Assembly (NCBI RefSeq): GCF_024519315.1
Contig: NZ_JANIIC010000007.1
Location: 124,001-188,000 of the forward strand
Direction of reading: 5' to 3'
Origin: Streptomyces malaysiensis subsp. samsunensis
Lineage (GTDB): Bacteria; Actinomycetota; Actinomycetes; Streptomycetales; Streptomycetaceae
DNA: 64,000 bases
Shown here piece by piece: positions 8,568 to 15,746 of this stretch (positions are counted from its first letter, which is position 1; each line of letters opens with the position of its first letter). The position numbers and the translations under genes are program-made. The notes under the pieces were generated by a model, which saw only the letters and a program-made list of their open reading frames with translations, did no database searches and was not told the origin of the DNA.

Positions 8568-9290
8568 TCAGCCGATCGGCTCGGGCAGCGGGACCACGTC
8601 GTAGGAGCATTCGATGGTCTGCCCGGTGGCCGGGTCGCCCAGCTCCACCCGCCAGCGCTCGGCGAACTGGTCCACGCCCTCGGCCATCGGGATCGTGCCG
8701 GAGATCAGCACGGTGCCGGGCACCAGGTCACCGCGTTCGCGCAGCACCTCGACCCAGTAGGACGGCGGCAGCAGCTCGGCCAGGGTGCCGCTCTGCACCT
8801 CGGTCTCCTCACCGTCGTGAGTGACCCAGGCGCGGAGCGTCAGATCGTCGAGGCGGGGCGCCACATCGGACAGCCGCCAGGCGCGGGTGGCCAGTACATC
8901 GGGGGCCGCGTTCTTGCTCCAGGCCACGCCGTGGACCTCCAGCGCCCGGTCGGTGTGGTCGCAGGCCGCCGTCAGCAGCAGTTCCCCGTCCGCGGCCACG
9001 ACCAGCGCCCACTCGGCCTCGCCCGAGGTGTGGCCGTGCTGGACGCTGACCCGGCCGGTCTGCTGGGCGAGGTAGGGGGAGACGGGGTAGAGGGCGGGCG
9101 TCACGGAGGGCGCGGGCACGCCCAGCTCGGCGAGCTCGGCGACATGGGCGGCCACATCGTCCTGGCTGCGTCCCGCGTAGCCCGCGTTGAGCACCTGGAC
9201 GACGTCCACGTGGTGGAGGGAGCCGTCGGGGAGCTCGAAGGTGAGCGAGGAGCGGGTGGGCTGTGCGGGCTGCGAGGGCTGCGTCGTCAT
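8568..9290 (-). CDS. DUF2848 family protein
   Basis: 240 residues matching the DUF2848 pattern as remembered: FELPDGSLHHVDVVQVLNAG near the N-terminus, PALYPVSPYLAQQ, GEAEWALVVAADGELLLTAACDHTDR in the middle and a C-terminal DPATGQTIECSYDVVPLP. The fold is thought to be related to fumarylacetoacetate hydrolase; no reaction is established. The ATG at 9290 has GGAGAG upstream. It is divergent from the MHS transporter at 9539, and the shared intergenic region contains a motif that also occurs at the gntR promoter at 13 kb, so this gene probably belongs to the same catabolic regulon. Confidence 0.85.
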   Translation of the reverse strand: MTTQPSQPAQPTRSSLTFELPDGSLHHVDVVQVLNAGYAGRSQDDVAAHVAELAELGVPAPSVTPALYPVSPYLAQQTGRVSVQHGHTSGEAEWALVVAADGELLLTAACDHTDRALEVHGVAWSKNAAPDVLATRAWRLSDVAPRLDDLTLRAWVTHDGEETEVQSGTLAELLPPSYWVEVLRERGDLVPGTVLISGTIPMAEGVDQFAERWRVELGDPATGQTIECSYDVVPLPEPIG

Positions 9291-9408
9291 GGGCTGTGCT
9301 CTCCAAGGCGCGGTGGGGCGGTCGTGCGGGTTCTGCGCGTGCCGTGGTGGTGGCCGTGGTCGCGCTTTCCGCGGTTTCGAAGCGGTTAACTTCCCCCTGA
9401 GGGGTTGC

Positions 9409-9436
9409 GCATACGCTTGGTATACAACAAGTATGC
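9409..9436. promoter_or_regulatory. Candidate GntR operator, site 1
   Basis: GCATAC-n5-GTATAC-n5-GTATGC lies in the divergent promoter region between the DUF2848 and MHS transporter genes. The core GCATAC-n5-GTATAC recurs with the same spacing at 13025-13041 upstream of the FCD-type gntR. Operators of this regulator family are usually short palindromes such as this TATAC-centred one. Confidence 0.65.
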
Positions 9437-9538
9437 CGGAAGGTCGATCCACGTAAACCCCCGCCCACCTCATCGCATCACCCCGAAAGCACCACGTACC
9501 ATCCCGTAAGCCTCATGCACCACCATCGAGGACGGAAC

Positions 9539-10897
9539 ATGCAGCCCACCGCATCGAGCGCACCGCAGCCCCGGGCCGACCGGTCCGGGGTGCGGCGCGC
9601 CTTCGTCGCCAGCCTCACCGGCACCGCCCTGGAGTGGTACGACTTCGCCGTCTACTCCGCCGCCGCGGCCCTCGTCTTCGGCGATCTCTTCTTCCCCTCC
9701 AAGGACCCCTTCACCGGCACCCTGCTGGCCTTCTCCACCTACGCCGTCGGCTATCTCTCCCGGCCGCTGGGCGGCTTCGTCTTCGGCCGGCTCGGCGATG
9801 TCATCGGCCGTAAGAAGGTGCTCATCGCGACGCTCGTGCTCATCGGCGGCGCCACGCTGCTGATCGGGCTGCTGCCCACCTACGCCACGGTCGGCGTAGC
9901 CGCCCCGGCCGCGCTGGTGCTGCTGCGCTTCGCACAGGGCGTCGGCGTCGGCGGTGAGTGGGGCGGTGCGGTGCTGCTGTCCAGCGAGTTCGGCGATCCG
10001 CGGCGGCGCGGCTTCTACGCCTCCGCCGCGCAGGTCGGCCCCCCGGCGGGCAATCTGCTGGCCAACGGTGTCCTGGCCGCGCTGGGCGCGGCGCTGACGG
10101 AGGACCAGTTCCTCAGCTGGGGCTGGCGGGTGGCGTTCCTGCTCTCCGGCGCCCTGGTGGCGTTCGGCCTGTGGGTCCGCGCCAAGCTGGAGGAGACCCC
10201 GGTCTTCAAGGCGATGGAGGCCGCGCAGGACCGCCCGGAGGCCCCGCTGCGCGAGGTGTTCACCACCCAGCCGAAGGCGCTGACCGCCGCGATCCTCAGC
10301 CGGGTCGCCCCCGATGTGCTGTACGCGATGTTCACCGTCTTCGTGCTCACCTACGCCACCGAGGAACTGGACATGTCACGCGGCTCGGCGCTCACCGCCG
10401 TGCTGATCGGCTCCTCGCTCCAGATCGTGCTCATCCCGCTGGCCGGGGCGCTCTCGGACCGTGTCAACCGGCGGCTGCTGTACGGGGGCGCCGCCGTCGC
10501 CGCCGGTGTCTGGCCGTTTCTGTTCTTCCCGCTGGTCGCGGACGGCAGTTGGGCGCTGCTCACGCTCGGGGTGGTCGGCGCGCTGGTGATCCACTCGTTG
10601 ATGTACGGACCGCAGGCGGCCTTCGTCGCCGAGCAGTTCTCCCCCCGGCTGCGCTACACCGGCTCCTCGCTCGCCTACACCCTCGCCGGGCTCATCGGCG
10701 GCGCGATCGCGCCGCTGCTCTTCACCGCGCTGCTGGGGACGTATCACGCATGGGTGCCGCTGGCCATCTACATCGCGATCACCGCGGTGGTCACGGTGAT
10801 CGGCCTCTGGCTGGGCCGGGACCCCGGCTCCGCCGAGGACGAGGAGCCGCTCCCGCTCCCGGTCGGCCGGACGGCATCCTCCACCACCGTCTCCTGA
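9539..10897 (+). CDS. MFS transporter, metabolite:H+ symporter (MHS) family
   Basis: 452 residues with twelve predicted membrane helices. The N-terminal signature FVASLTGTALEWYDFAVYSAAAALVF and the loop FGRLGDVIGRKKVL are characteristic of MHS-family importers of organic acids, betaines or similar polar metabolites. The ATG at 9539 follows CGAGGACGG; an upstream ATG (MHHHRGRN) has no site. It is followed by a nitrilase and a cupin on the same strand, which suggests it imports the substrate that the nitrilase or the DUF2848 protein processes. The substrate cannot be read from the sequence. Confidence 0.9.
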   Translation: MQPTASSAPQPRADRSGVRRAFVASLTGTALEWYDFAVYSAAAALVFGDLFFPSKDPFTGTLLAFSTYAVGYLSRPLGGFVFGRLGDVIGRKKVLIATLVLIGGATLLIGLLPTYATVGVAAPAALVLLRFAQGVGVGGEWGGAVLLSSEFGDPRRRGFYASAAQVGPPAGNLLANGVLAALGAALTEDQFLSWGWRVAFLLSGALVAFGLWVRAKLEETPVFKAMEAAQDRPEAPLREVFTTQPKALTAAILSRVAPDVLYAMFTVFVLTYATEELDMSRGSALTAVLIGSSLQIVLIPLAGALSDRVNRRLLYGGAAVAAGVWPFLFFPLVADGSWALLTLGVVGALVIHSLMYGPQAAFVAEQFSPRLRYTGSSLAYTLAGLIGGAIAPLLFTALLGTYHAWVPLAIYIAITAVVTVIGLWLGRDPGSAEDEEPLPLPVGRTASSTTVS

Positions 10898-10944
10898 CCC
10901 GTTCCCGCCCTGCCCCCGCGGCGGCCCTGCCCCGGCTCGCGCGC

Positions 10945-10998
10945 CCGGTGTCCGGCTCCCGGCTCCCGGCTGTCGGCTGTCGGCTGTCGGCTCCGCGG
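10945..10998. repeat. Short tandem repeats (CGGCTGT units)
   Basis: CGGCTCCCGGCTGTCGGCTG and further GTCGGCTGTCGGCTCC units form a run of 7-base repeats in the 278-base spacer between the transporter and nitrilase genes. Nothing else is evident in this spacer. Confidence 0.6.
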
Positions 10999-11175
10999 AG
11001 CTGTAAAGCGGGCCGCGCCGGGGAAGGGGCGGGATGGGGCGGCGCACCCAGGCCGAGCCCGGCGGACGCGCCGCCTCGCGCTTGCCCGACCCACCGACCC
11101 GCCGACCCTCCCGACCAGGAATTTCCGCCCCTCCCGACCAGCTTCTCCCGACCAGGAAATGAGGCAGCACCCGCC

Positions 11176-11985
11176 ATGCCCCTCCGCATCGCACTGAGCC
11201 AGATCACCACGGGCCCGGACCCGGCGTCGAACCTCGCCCTTCTGCGCCGGGAGACACAGCGGGCGGCGGAGGCCGGGGCACGTCTGGTCGCCTTCCCGGA
11301 GGCGGCCATGGCCTGCTTCGGCACCCGGCTCGGCCCGATCGCCGAACCGCTGGACGGCCCCTGGGCCACCGAGGTCCGGCAGATCGCGAAGGACGCAGGG
11401 CTGGTGGTCGTGGCCGGGATGTTCACCCCGGCGCCGGACGGCCGGGTGACCAACACCCTGCTGGCCACCGGCCCGGGGGTGGAGACCTCCTACGACAAGA
11501 TCCATCTGTATGACGCCTTCGGCTTCGCCGAGTCCAAGACCGTGGCCCCGGGCTCCGAGGTGGTGACCTTCGACCTCGACGGCGTCCGGATCGGCCTGGC
11601 CACCTGCTACGACGTACGGTTCCCCGAGCTCTTCCGGGCCCATGCCGACGCGGGCGCGGTGCTCTCCCTGCTGCCCGCCTCCTGGGGAGCCGGGCCCGGT
11701 AAGCGTGAGCAGTGGGAGCTGCTGACCCGGGCGCGGGCGCTGGACGCCACCGTTTGGCTGGCGGCCGTGGGCCAGGCCGATCCGGCGGCGTCCGGCCTCA
11801 CCGCCGCGACCTCCGCCCCCACCGGTATCGGCCACAGCGCCCTGATCGGCCCCGACGGCACCGTACGGGAGCGGCTGGACGCGGGGCCGGGGCTGCTGGT
11901 GGGGGAGGTGGACACCGAGGAGGTCACCGCGGTGCGCCGCACGGTGTCCGTCCTGGCCAACCGCAGGCTGGGCGTACAGCCATGA
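11176..11985 (+). CDS. Carbon-nitrogen hydrolase (nitrilase superfamily)
   Basis: 269 residues with the complete nitrilase-superfamily triad: Glu at about 42 (VAFPEAAM), Lys at about 108 (YDKIHLYDAFGF) and Cys at about 144 (GLATCYDVRFPELFR). This branch resembles the deaminated glutathione amidase/omega-amidase group, which hydrolyse linear amides. The ATG at 11176 begins exactly at the conserved N-terminal strand (MPLRIALSQI). The stop overlaps the start of the cupin gene (ATGA), so the two are translationally coupled. The true substrate is unknown; the cassette suggests an imported amide. Confidence 0.9.
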   Translation: MPLRIALSQITTGPDPASNLALLRRETQRAAEAGARLVAFPEAAMACFGTRLGPIAEPLDGPWATEVRQIAKDAGLVVVAGMFTPAPDGRVTNTLLATGPGVETSYDKIHLYDAFGFAESKTVAPGSEVVTFDLDGVRIGLATCYDVRFPELFRAHADAGAVLSLLPASWGAGPGKREQWELLTRARALDATVWLAAVGQADPAASGLTAATSAPTGIGHSALIGPDGTVRERLDAGPGLLVGEVDTEEVTAVRRTVSVLANRRLGVQP

Positions 11986-12371
11986 GCGGCACCGGCGGGG
12001 CCAAACCGGAGCGCGAATTCCATCTGCCGTCCGGGCCCTGGCGGCGGCCGCCGGGCGCGGCCGCGGGGGTCGGCGAACAGATCCTGGCCATGGACGGGAG
12101 CGGCACCCACACCACCGCCCTGGTGCGCTGGGAGCCGGGGACGGACACCTCCCCGTCCGGGGTGGCCCGCCATGACGGCTGGGAGGAGGTCTATCTCCTC
12201 GAGGGCAGCATGCGCGATCTGACGCTGGGGGAGACCTTCTCGCGCGGGTGCTACGCCTGTCGGCCACCGGGGAAGCCGCATGGCCCCTGGGTCTCCGAGG
12301 AGGGCGTCACCATGCTGGTGATCACCTACCCGGAGGCGGTGCCGGTACCCGGAGGCGGTGCCGGGCGCTGA
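11982..12371 (+). CDS. Cupin-domain protein
   Basis: 129 residues. The middle part (TTALVRWEPGTDT ... HDGWEEVYLLEGSM ... FSRGCYACRPPGKPHGPWVSEEG) is a ChrR-like cupin with a possible metal site formed by His, Glu and the later His of KPHGPW. The start overlaps the nitrilase stop by four bases. It could be a small enzyme or a sensor-like accessory protein of the cassette; no reaction can be assigned. Confidence 0.8.
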   Translation: MSGTGGAKPEREFHLPSGPWRRPPGAAAGVGEQILAMDGSGTHTTALVRWEPGTDTSPSGVARHDGWEEVYLLEGSMRDLTLGETFSRGCYACRPPGKPHGPWVSEEGVTMLVITYPEAVPVPGGGAGR

Positions 12372-12372
12372 C

Positions 12373-13005
12373 TCACCCGGCGAGCAGCACCTTCAGCGTT
12401 GACTCCAGATGGGCGCTGATCGCCGTGCGGGCCGCCTCCGTATCCCCGGCGGCCACCGCCTCCAGGATCGCGCGGTGCTCGCCGAGCACCTCCTCCTGGC
12501 GGCCGGTCTGGTTGTACAGGGCCACCACCCCGGCCCGGATCTGGCGGCTGCGCAGCCCCTCGTAGTGCCGGTTGAGGAGTTCATTGCCCACCGCGGCGAT
12601 CATGGTCGCGTGGAAGAGATGGTCGATGGCGATGAACTCCTTGGCCTGCTCCGGGCCCATCAGCTCGCGCTGCCGCTCCAGCAGCTCCGTCAGCTTCCCG
12701 ACCGGCACCGTGCCCGTCTCGATGGCGTGCTCGGCGGCATAGCGCTCGACGATCCCGCGCAGCTCCATCAGCTCGGTGATCTCCCGGCCGGAGAGCGGGG
12801 CGATATGCGCACCCCGCTTGGGGACCAGCTGCACCAGATCCTCGGCCGCCAGCAGGAGCAGGGCCTCACGGATCGGGGTCCGGGAGATGCCGATCCGGTC
12901 GGCGATCTCCTGCTCGGTCAGGAAGCTGCCCTGCATATCGGGATCGGTCAGCACGGTCTCCTTGAGGAACGCGTACGCCTTTTCTCGTCCGGACTGAGCT
13001 GGCAC
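12373..13005 (-). CDS. GntR-family regulator (FCD/FadR subfamily)
   Basis: 210 residues. The N-terminal winged helix (GSFLTEQEIADRIGISRTPIREALLLLAAEDLVQLVPKRGAHI) is followed by an FCD ligand domain (ELRGIVERYAAEHAIE ... DHLFHATMIAAVGN ... EHRAILEAVAAGD) with His residues placed as in metal-dependent members. The GTG at 13005 was chosen because it follows GGGGGCC and leaves the palindromic element at 13025-13041 in the promoter rather than in the coding frame. It is convergent with the cupin gene. It probably represses itself and the DUF2848/transporter promoters. Confidence 0.9.
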   Translation of the reverse strand: MPAQSGREKAYAFLKETVLTDPDMQGSFLTEQEIADRIGISRTPIREALLLLAAEDLVQLVPKRGAHIAPLSGREITELMELRGIVERYAAEHAIETGTVPVGKLTELLERQRELMGPEQAKEFIAIDHLFHATMIAAVGNELLNRHYEGLRSRQIRAGVVALYNQTGRQEEVLGEHRAILEAVAAGDTEAARTAISAHLESTLKVLLAG

Positions 13006-13024
13006 TGGGCCCCCATGCTGCTTC

Positions 13025-13041
13025 GCATACAACTCGTATAC
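13025..13041. promoter_or_regulatory. Candidate GntR operator, site 2
   Basis: GCATAC-n5-GTATAC lies 20 bases upstream of the gntR start and contains the perfect palindrome TCGTATACGA. It shares motif and spacing with site 1 at 9409-9436, suggesting autoregulation. Confidence 0.65.
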
Positions 13042-13065
13042 GAAAATTATCACGAACTGGTGGCC

Positions 13066-13165
13066 GGGTCGGGTATCCAGGAGCCGTGGATCCCCACGGG
13101 AACGCGGTGGGCAGCTCCACGGTGGCGACGGGGGCGGCCGTGATGTCCCGGGGCTTGCCGCTCAT
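13066..13165 (-). pseudogene. N-terminal remnant of a gene coupled to the oxidoreductase
   Basis: An ATG at 13165 overlaps the oxidoreductase stop (ATGA) and opens MSGKPRDITAAPVATVELP. The frame then runs without a recognisable domain into the gntR promoter and antisense of gntR. The coupling and the peptide-like start suggest a former downstream gene whose body was lost when the gntR cassette came to lie here. The 3' limit is uncertain. Confidence 0.35.
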
Positions 13166-14217
13166 CGCGCGCCCTCCTCGCCGCACCGGCGGGCGTCCTG
13201 GTCCGCGACCAGGACCACCTTTCCGGTGACGGTGCCGGATTCGGCCAGCCGCATCGCCTCCGCGGCGTCGGAGAGCGGAATCCTCGCCGCCACCATGGCG
13301 GTGAACTCGCCGCTCGCCAGCAGCGCCAGCACCTGCCCCAGGTCGGCGCGGATCCGCGCCTGGTAGGCGGCCTTCCGGCGCCGTCCGGCCCAGAGGTTGA
13401 AGAAGTGCGCCCCCCGTCCGTTCGGCAGCAGATTCCACAGGAGCAGCCGGGCGAACAGCTTGAGCACCGGGGCCCGGGACGAGCCGGGGGCGTCCCGGGT
13501 GGCCGCCGTGCCGTAGGAGACCAGTGTGCCGCCGCGGGCGAGCAGCCGGAAGGAGTCGACTATGCCTTCGCCGCCGACATGGTCGAAGACCGCGTCGACC
13601 CCGCCCGGGGCCAGCGCGCGCACCCGGCCGGGCAGATCCGGATCGCGGTAGTCCAGCGGGGTGGCGCCGAGGGCGCGCACCGCGTCGTGATGGCGGGGTG
13701 AGGCGGTGCCGATGACCTTGATGCCCGCGTGGCGGGCGAGCTGGACCAGGGTGGTGCCCACCCCGCCATTGGCCCCGTGCACCAGCACGGTCATCCCGGG
13801 GCGCACCTTGGCCACGCGGTGGAGCATCTGCCAGGCCGTGATCCCGTTGACCACCACCGTCTCGGCCTCCGCCGCGTCCACCCCCTCGGGGACCTCCACC
13901 AGATCGCCCGCGTCGACAAGGGCGTGGCTGGCCCAGCCGCCGATCTTCGTGAGCGCCGCGAACCGGCGCCCCCGCAGCGCCGGATCCACACCGGGGCCGG
14001 TCGAGACCACGGTGCCCACCAGGTCATAGCCGGGGACGAAGGGAAACGGCGGCTGGTCGTAGTACTTCCCGCGGCGCATCTGCTGCTCGGCGAAGGAGAC
14101 CCCCGACGCCTCGACGGCCACCAGCGCCTGCCCGGGGCCGGGCTCGGGCAGCGGGCGGGTGCGCAGCTCGAGCCCTTCCGGCTCCACCTGGCCCGGGAGA
14201 ACGACTTCGGTGATCAT
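13162..14217 (-). CDS. Medium-chain reductase / quinone oxidoreductase-like protein
   Basis: 351 residues of the MDR superfamily. The N-terminal GroES-like domain (ALVAVEASGVSFAEQQMRRG, FPFVPGYDLVGTVVSTG) lacks the catalytic and structural zinc cysteines, as in zeta-crystallin type NADPH:quinone reductases. The Rossmann motif is VLVHGANGGVGTTLVQLAR near residue 145. The ATG at 14217 follows GAGGT. It is divergent from a TetR regulator, with a 17-base near-palindrome between them, so TetR control is likely. A remnant gene overlaps its stop. Confidence 0.9.
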   Translation of the reverse strand: MITEVVLPGQVEPEGLELRTRPLPEPGPGQALVAVEASGVSFAEQQMRRGKYYDQPPFPFVPGYDLVGTVVSTGPGVDPALRGRRFAALTKIGGWASHALVDAGDLVEVPEGVDAAEAETVVVNGITAWQMLHRVAKVRPGMTVLVHGANGGVGTTLVQLARHAGIKVIGTASPRHHDAVRALGATPLDYRDPDLPGRVRALAPGGVDAVFDHVGGEGIVDSFRLLARGGTLVSYGTAATRDAPGSSRAPVLKLFARLLLWNLLPNGRGAHFFNLWAGRRRKAAYQARIRADLGQVLALLASGEFTAMVAARIPLSDAAEAMRLAESGTVTGKVVLVADQDARRCGEEGAR

Positions 14218-14252
14218 GGCTGACCTCGCTTCAGGTGAGGAGCTCTCGCTAT

Positions 14253-14269
14253 GGTGAGAACTTCTAACC
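14253..14269. promoter_or_regulatory. Candidate TetR operator
   Basis: GGTGAGAACTTCTAACC is a 17-base near-perfect palindrome (GGT.AGAA.TTCT.ACC) in the divergent promoter between the oxidoreductase and the tetR gene. Size and place fit a TetR-family operator controlling both genes. Confidence 0.75.
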
Positions 14270-14336
14270 AAACAATGAACCTGTTACTCTTGGTGTGTCA
14301 AGTGGGAGATCGACGACCCGTACGAGAGGCGCGTCC

Positions 14337-15035
14337 ATGGCGACAGCACGGCGAGAGCGCTACCGCAAACAGACCCGGGAGGAGGCCAAGGCCGTGGCCC
14401 TGGCCCAGCTGTCCGAGTCGGGCACGGCCGGCATCTCGGTGAACGCGATCGCGAAGGCGATGGGCATGACCGGCCCCGCCCTCTACCGCTATTTCGCGAG
14501 CCGGGACGAGCTGCTGACCGAGCTGATCACCGACACCTACCGCGATCTGGCCGAGACCCTGGCCCAGGCCGTCGCCGACGCCGCCCCCGCCGACCGCTTC
14601 CGCGCCCTGGCCCGCGCCCTGCGCGACTGGGCGAAGCGTCAGCCCGACCGCTATCTGCTCATCTACGGCACCCCGGTGCCCGGTTACCACGCACCGCCGG
14701 AGACCACCGAGATCGCGGCCAGCCTGATGCGGACCATCTTCGACGCCTGCGCCACCGTCGGCGAGGCCGTTGAGGCCGACGGCGGCGGTGTCGACGGGGG
14801 CCGTCAGCAGCCCCTCACCGAGCTCGAGGCCGAGCTGGCGCGCCATCTGGAGGGCGCGGGCCCCTGGGGGCCCGGGGAGGAGCCCGGCGGGGAGGTGAAG
14901 GGCCGTGCGCTGCGCACCTGGACCCGGCTCCACGGCGTGATCAGCCTTGATGTGCAAGGCCAGTTCACGGGCATGGGCTTCGATCCCTCGGTCCTCTTCG
15001 AGGCCGAGATCGACGCCCTGGTGCGCGGCGGCTGA
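14337..15035 (+). CDS. TetR-family transcriptional regulator
   Basis: 232 residues. The N-terminal helix-turn-helix (AKAVALAQLSESGTAGISVNAIAKAMGMTGPALYRYFASRDELLTELI) is classical TetR. The C-terminal part (RALARALRDWAKRQPDRYLLIYGTPVPGYHAP) is the TetR_C_13-like ligand domain frequent in actinobacteria. The ATG at 14337 was chosen because it directly precedes the domain (MATARRERYRKQTREEA). It is divergent from the oxidoreductase and probably represses it through the palindrome at 14253-14269. Confidence 0.92.
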   Translation: MATARRERYRKQTREEAKAVALAQLSESGTAGISVNAIAKAMGMTGPALYRYFASRDELLTELITDTYRDLAETLAQAVADAAPADRFRALARALRDWAKRQPDRYLLIYGTPVPGYHAPPETTEIAASLMRTIFDACATVGEAVEADGGGVDGGRQQPLTELEAELARHLEGAGPWGPGEEPGGEVKGRALRTWTRLHGVISLDVQGQFTGMGFDPSVLFEAEIDALVRGG

Positions 15036-15118
15036 GCCGCCCCGGTCCGAGCTGCCCGCCCGGCGGGCCCGGAGCACACTGGAAGGACATCGGAGCGCAG
15101 GGGTGACCGGAGGGCGCG

Positions 15119-15643
15119 ATGGAGCACGGTGAGTTCGATGTGGTCGTGGAGATCCCGGAGGGGTCCCGCAACAAATACGAGATGGACCATGAGACCGGCC
15201 GGATCCGGCTGGACCGGATGCTGTTCACCTCGACGAAGTACCCGGCCGACTACGGCTATGTCGACCACACCCTCGGCCGGGACGGCGATCCGCTGGACGC
15301 CCTCGTGACCGTCGCCGAGCCGACCTTCCCCGGCTGTGTCATCCTCTGCCGGGCCATCGGCATGTACTGCATGCGCGACGAGCAGGGCCCGGACGAGAAG
15401 ATCCTCTGCGTCCCGGCCCATGACCCGCGCTACGTCGGTGTCCAGGACATCGAGGACGTCCCCGAGTTCGACCGGAAGGAGATCACCCACTTCTTCGAGG
15501 TCTACAAGGACCTCGAGCCCGGCAAGTCCGTCGAGGGCTCCCACTGGGAGGGCCGCGACCGGGCCTACGCCGAGATAGCCGCCTCCCGCGCCCGCGCCGC
15601 CGAAACCGGCCGGTTCCAGAGCCCTAGATCCCAGAGTCCCTGA
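15119..15643 (+). CDS. ppa: Inorganic pyrophosphatase (family I)
   Basis: 174 residues, the normal size for family I soluble pyrophosphatases, which split PPi to drive biosynthesis. The N-terminus (DVVVEIPEGSRNKYEMDHETGRIRLDRMLFTSTKYPADYGYVDHTL) and the metal signature DGDPLDALV are intact, as is the C-terminal EITHFFEVYKDLEPGKSV. The ATG follows GGAGGG. The last 15 residues (GRFQSPRSQSP) run into the 15-base tandem repeats beyond the stop. It may be a second pyrophosphatase of the genome, because the sequence departs in places from the typical streptomycete enzyme as I remember it. Confidence 0.9.
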   Translation: MEHGEFDVVVEIPEGSRNKYEMDHETGRIRLDRMLFTSTKYPADYGYVDHTLGRDGDPLDALVTVAEPTFPGCVILCRAIGMYCMRDEQGPDEKILCVPAHDPRYVGVQDIEDVPEFDRKEITHFFEVYKDLEPGKSVEGSHWEGRDRAYAEIAASRARAAETGRFQSPRSQSP

Positions 15644-15742
15644 TCCCGGAGCCCCTGATCCCGGAGCCCCTGATCCCAGAGCCTCTGCCCCCAGAGCCTC
15701 TGCCCCCGGGGTCCCTGACCCCGGAGCCCCTGACCGGGGCCG
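15617..15742. repeat. 15-base tandem repeats between ppa and the ABC transporter
   Basis: About eight copies of CCCTGATCCCGGAGC or variants (CCCAGAG, CCTCTGCC) follow one another from the last codons of the pyrophosphatase to just before the ABC transporter stop. They replace a clear terminator hairpin between the convergent genes. Confidence 0.8.
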
Positions 15743-15746
15743 GAGT

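Noticed and set aside
9958..11175. N-terminal extension of the nitrilase frame back into the transporter gene
   Set aside because: The extension is out of frame with the well-supported MHS transporter and Arg-rich; the nitrilase fold starts at 11176.
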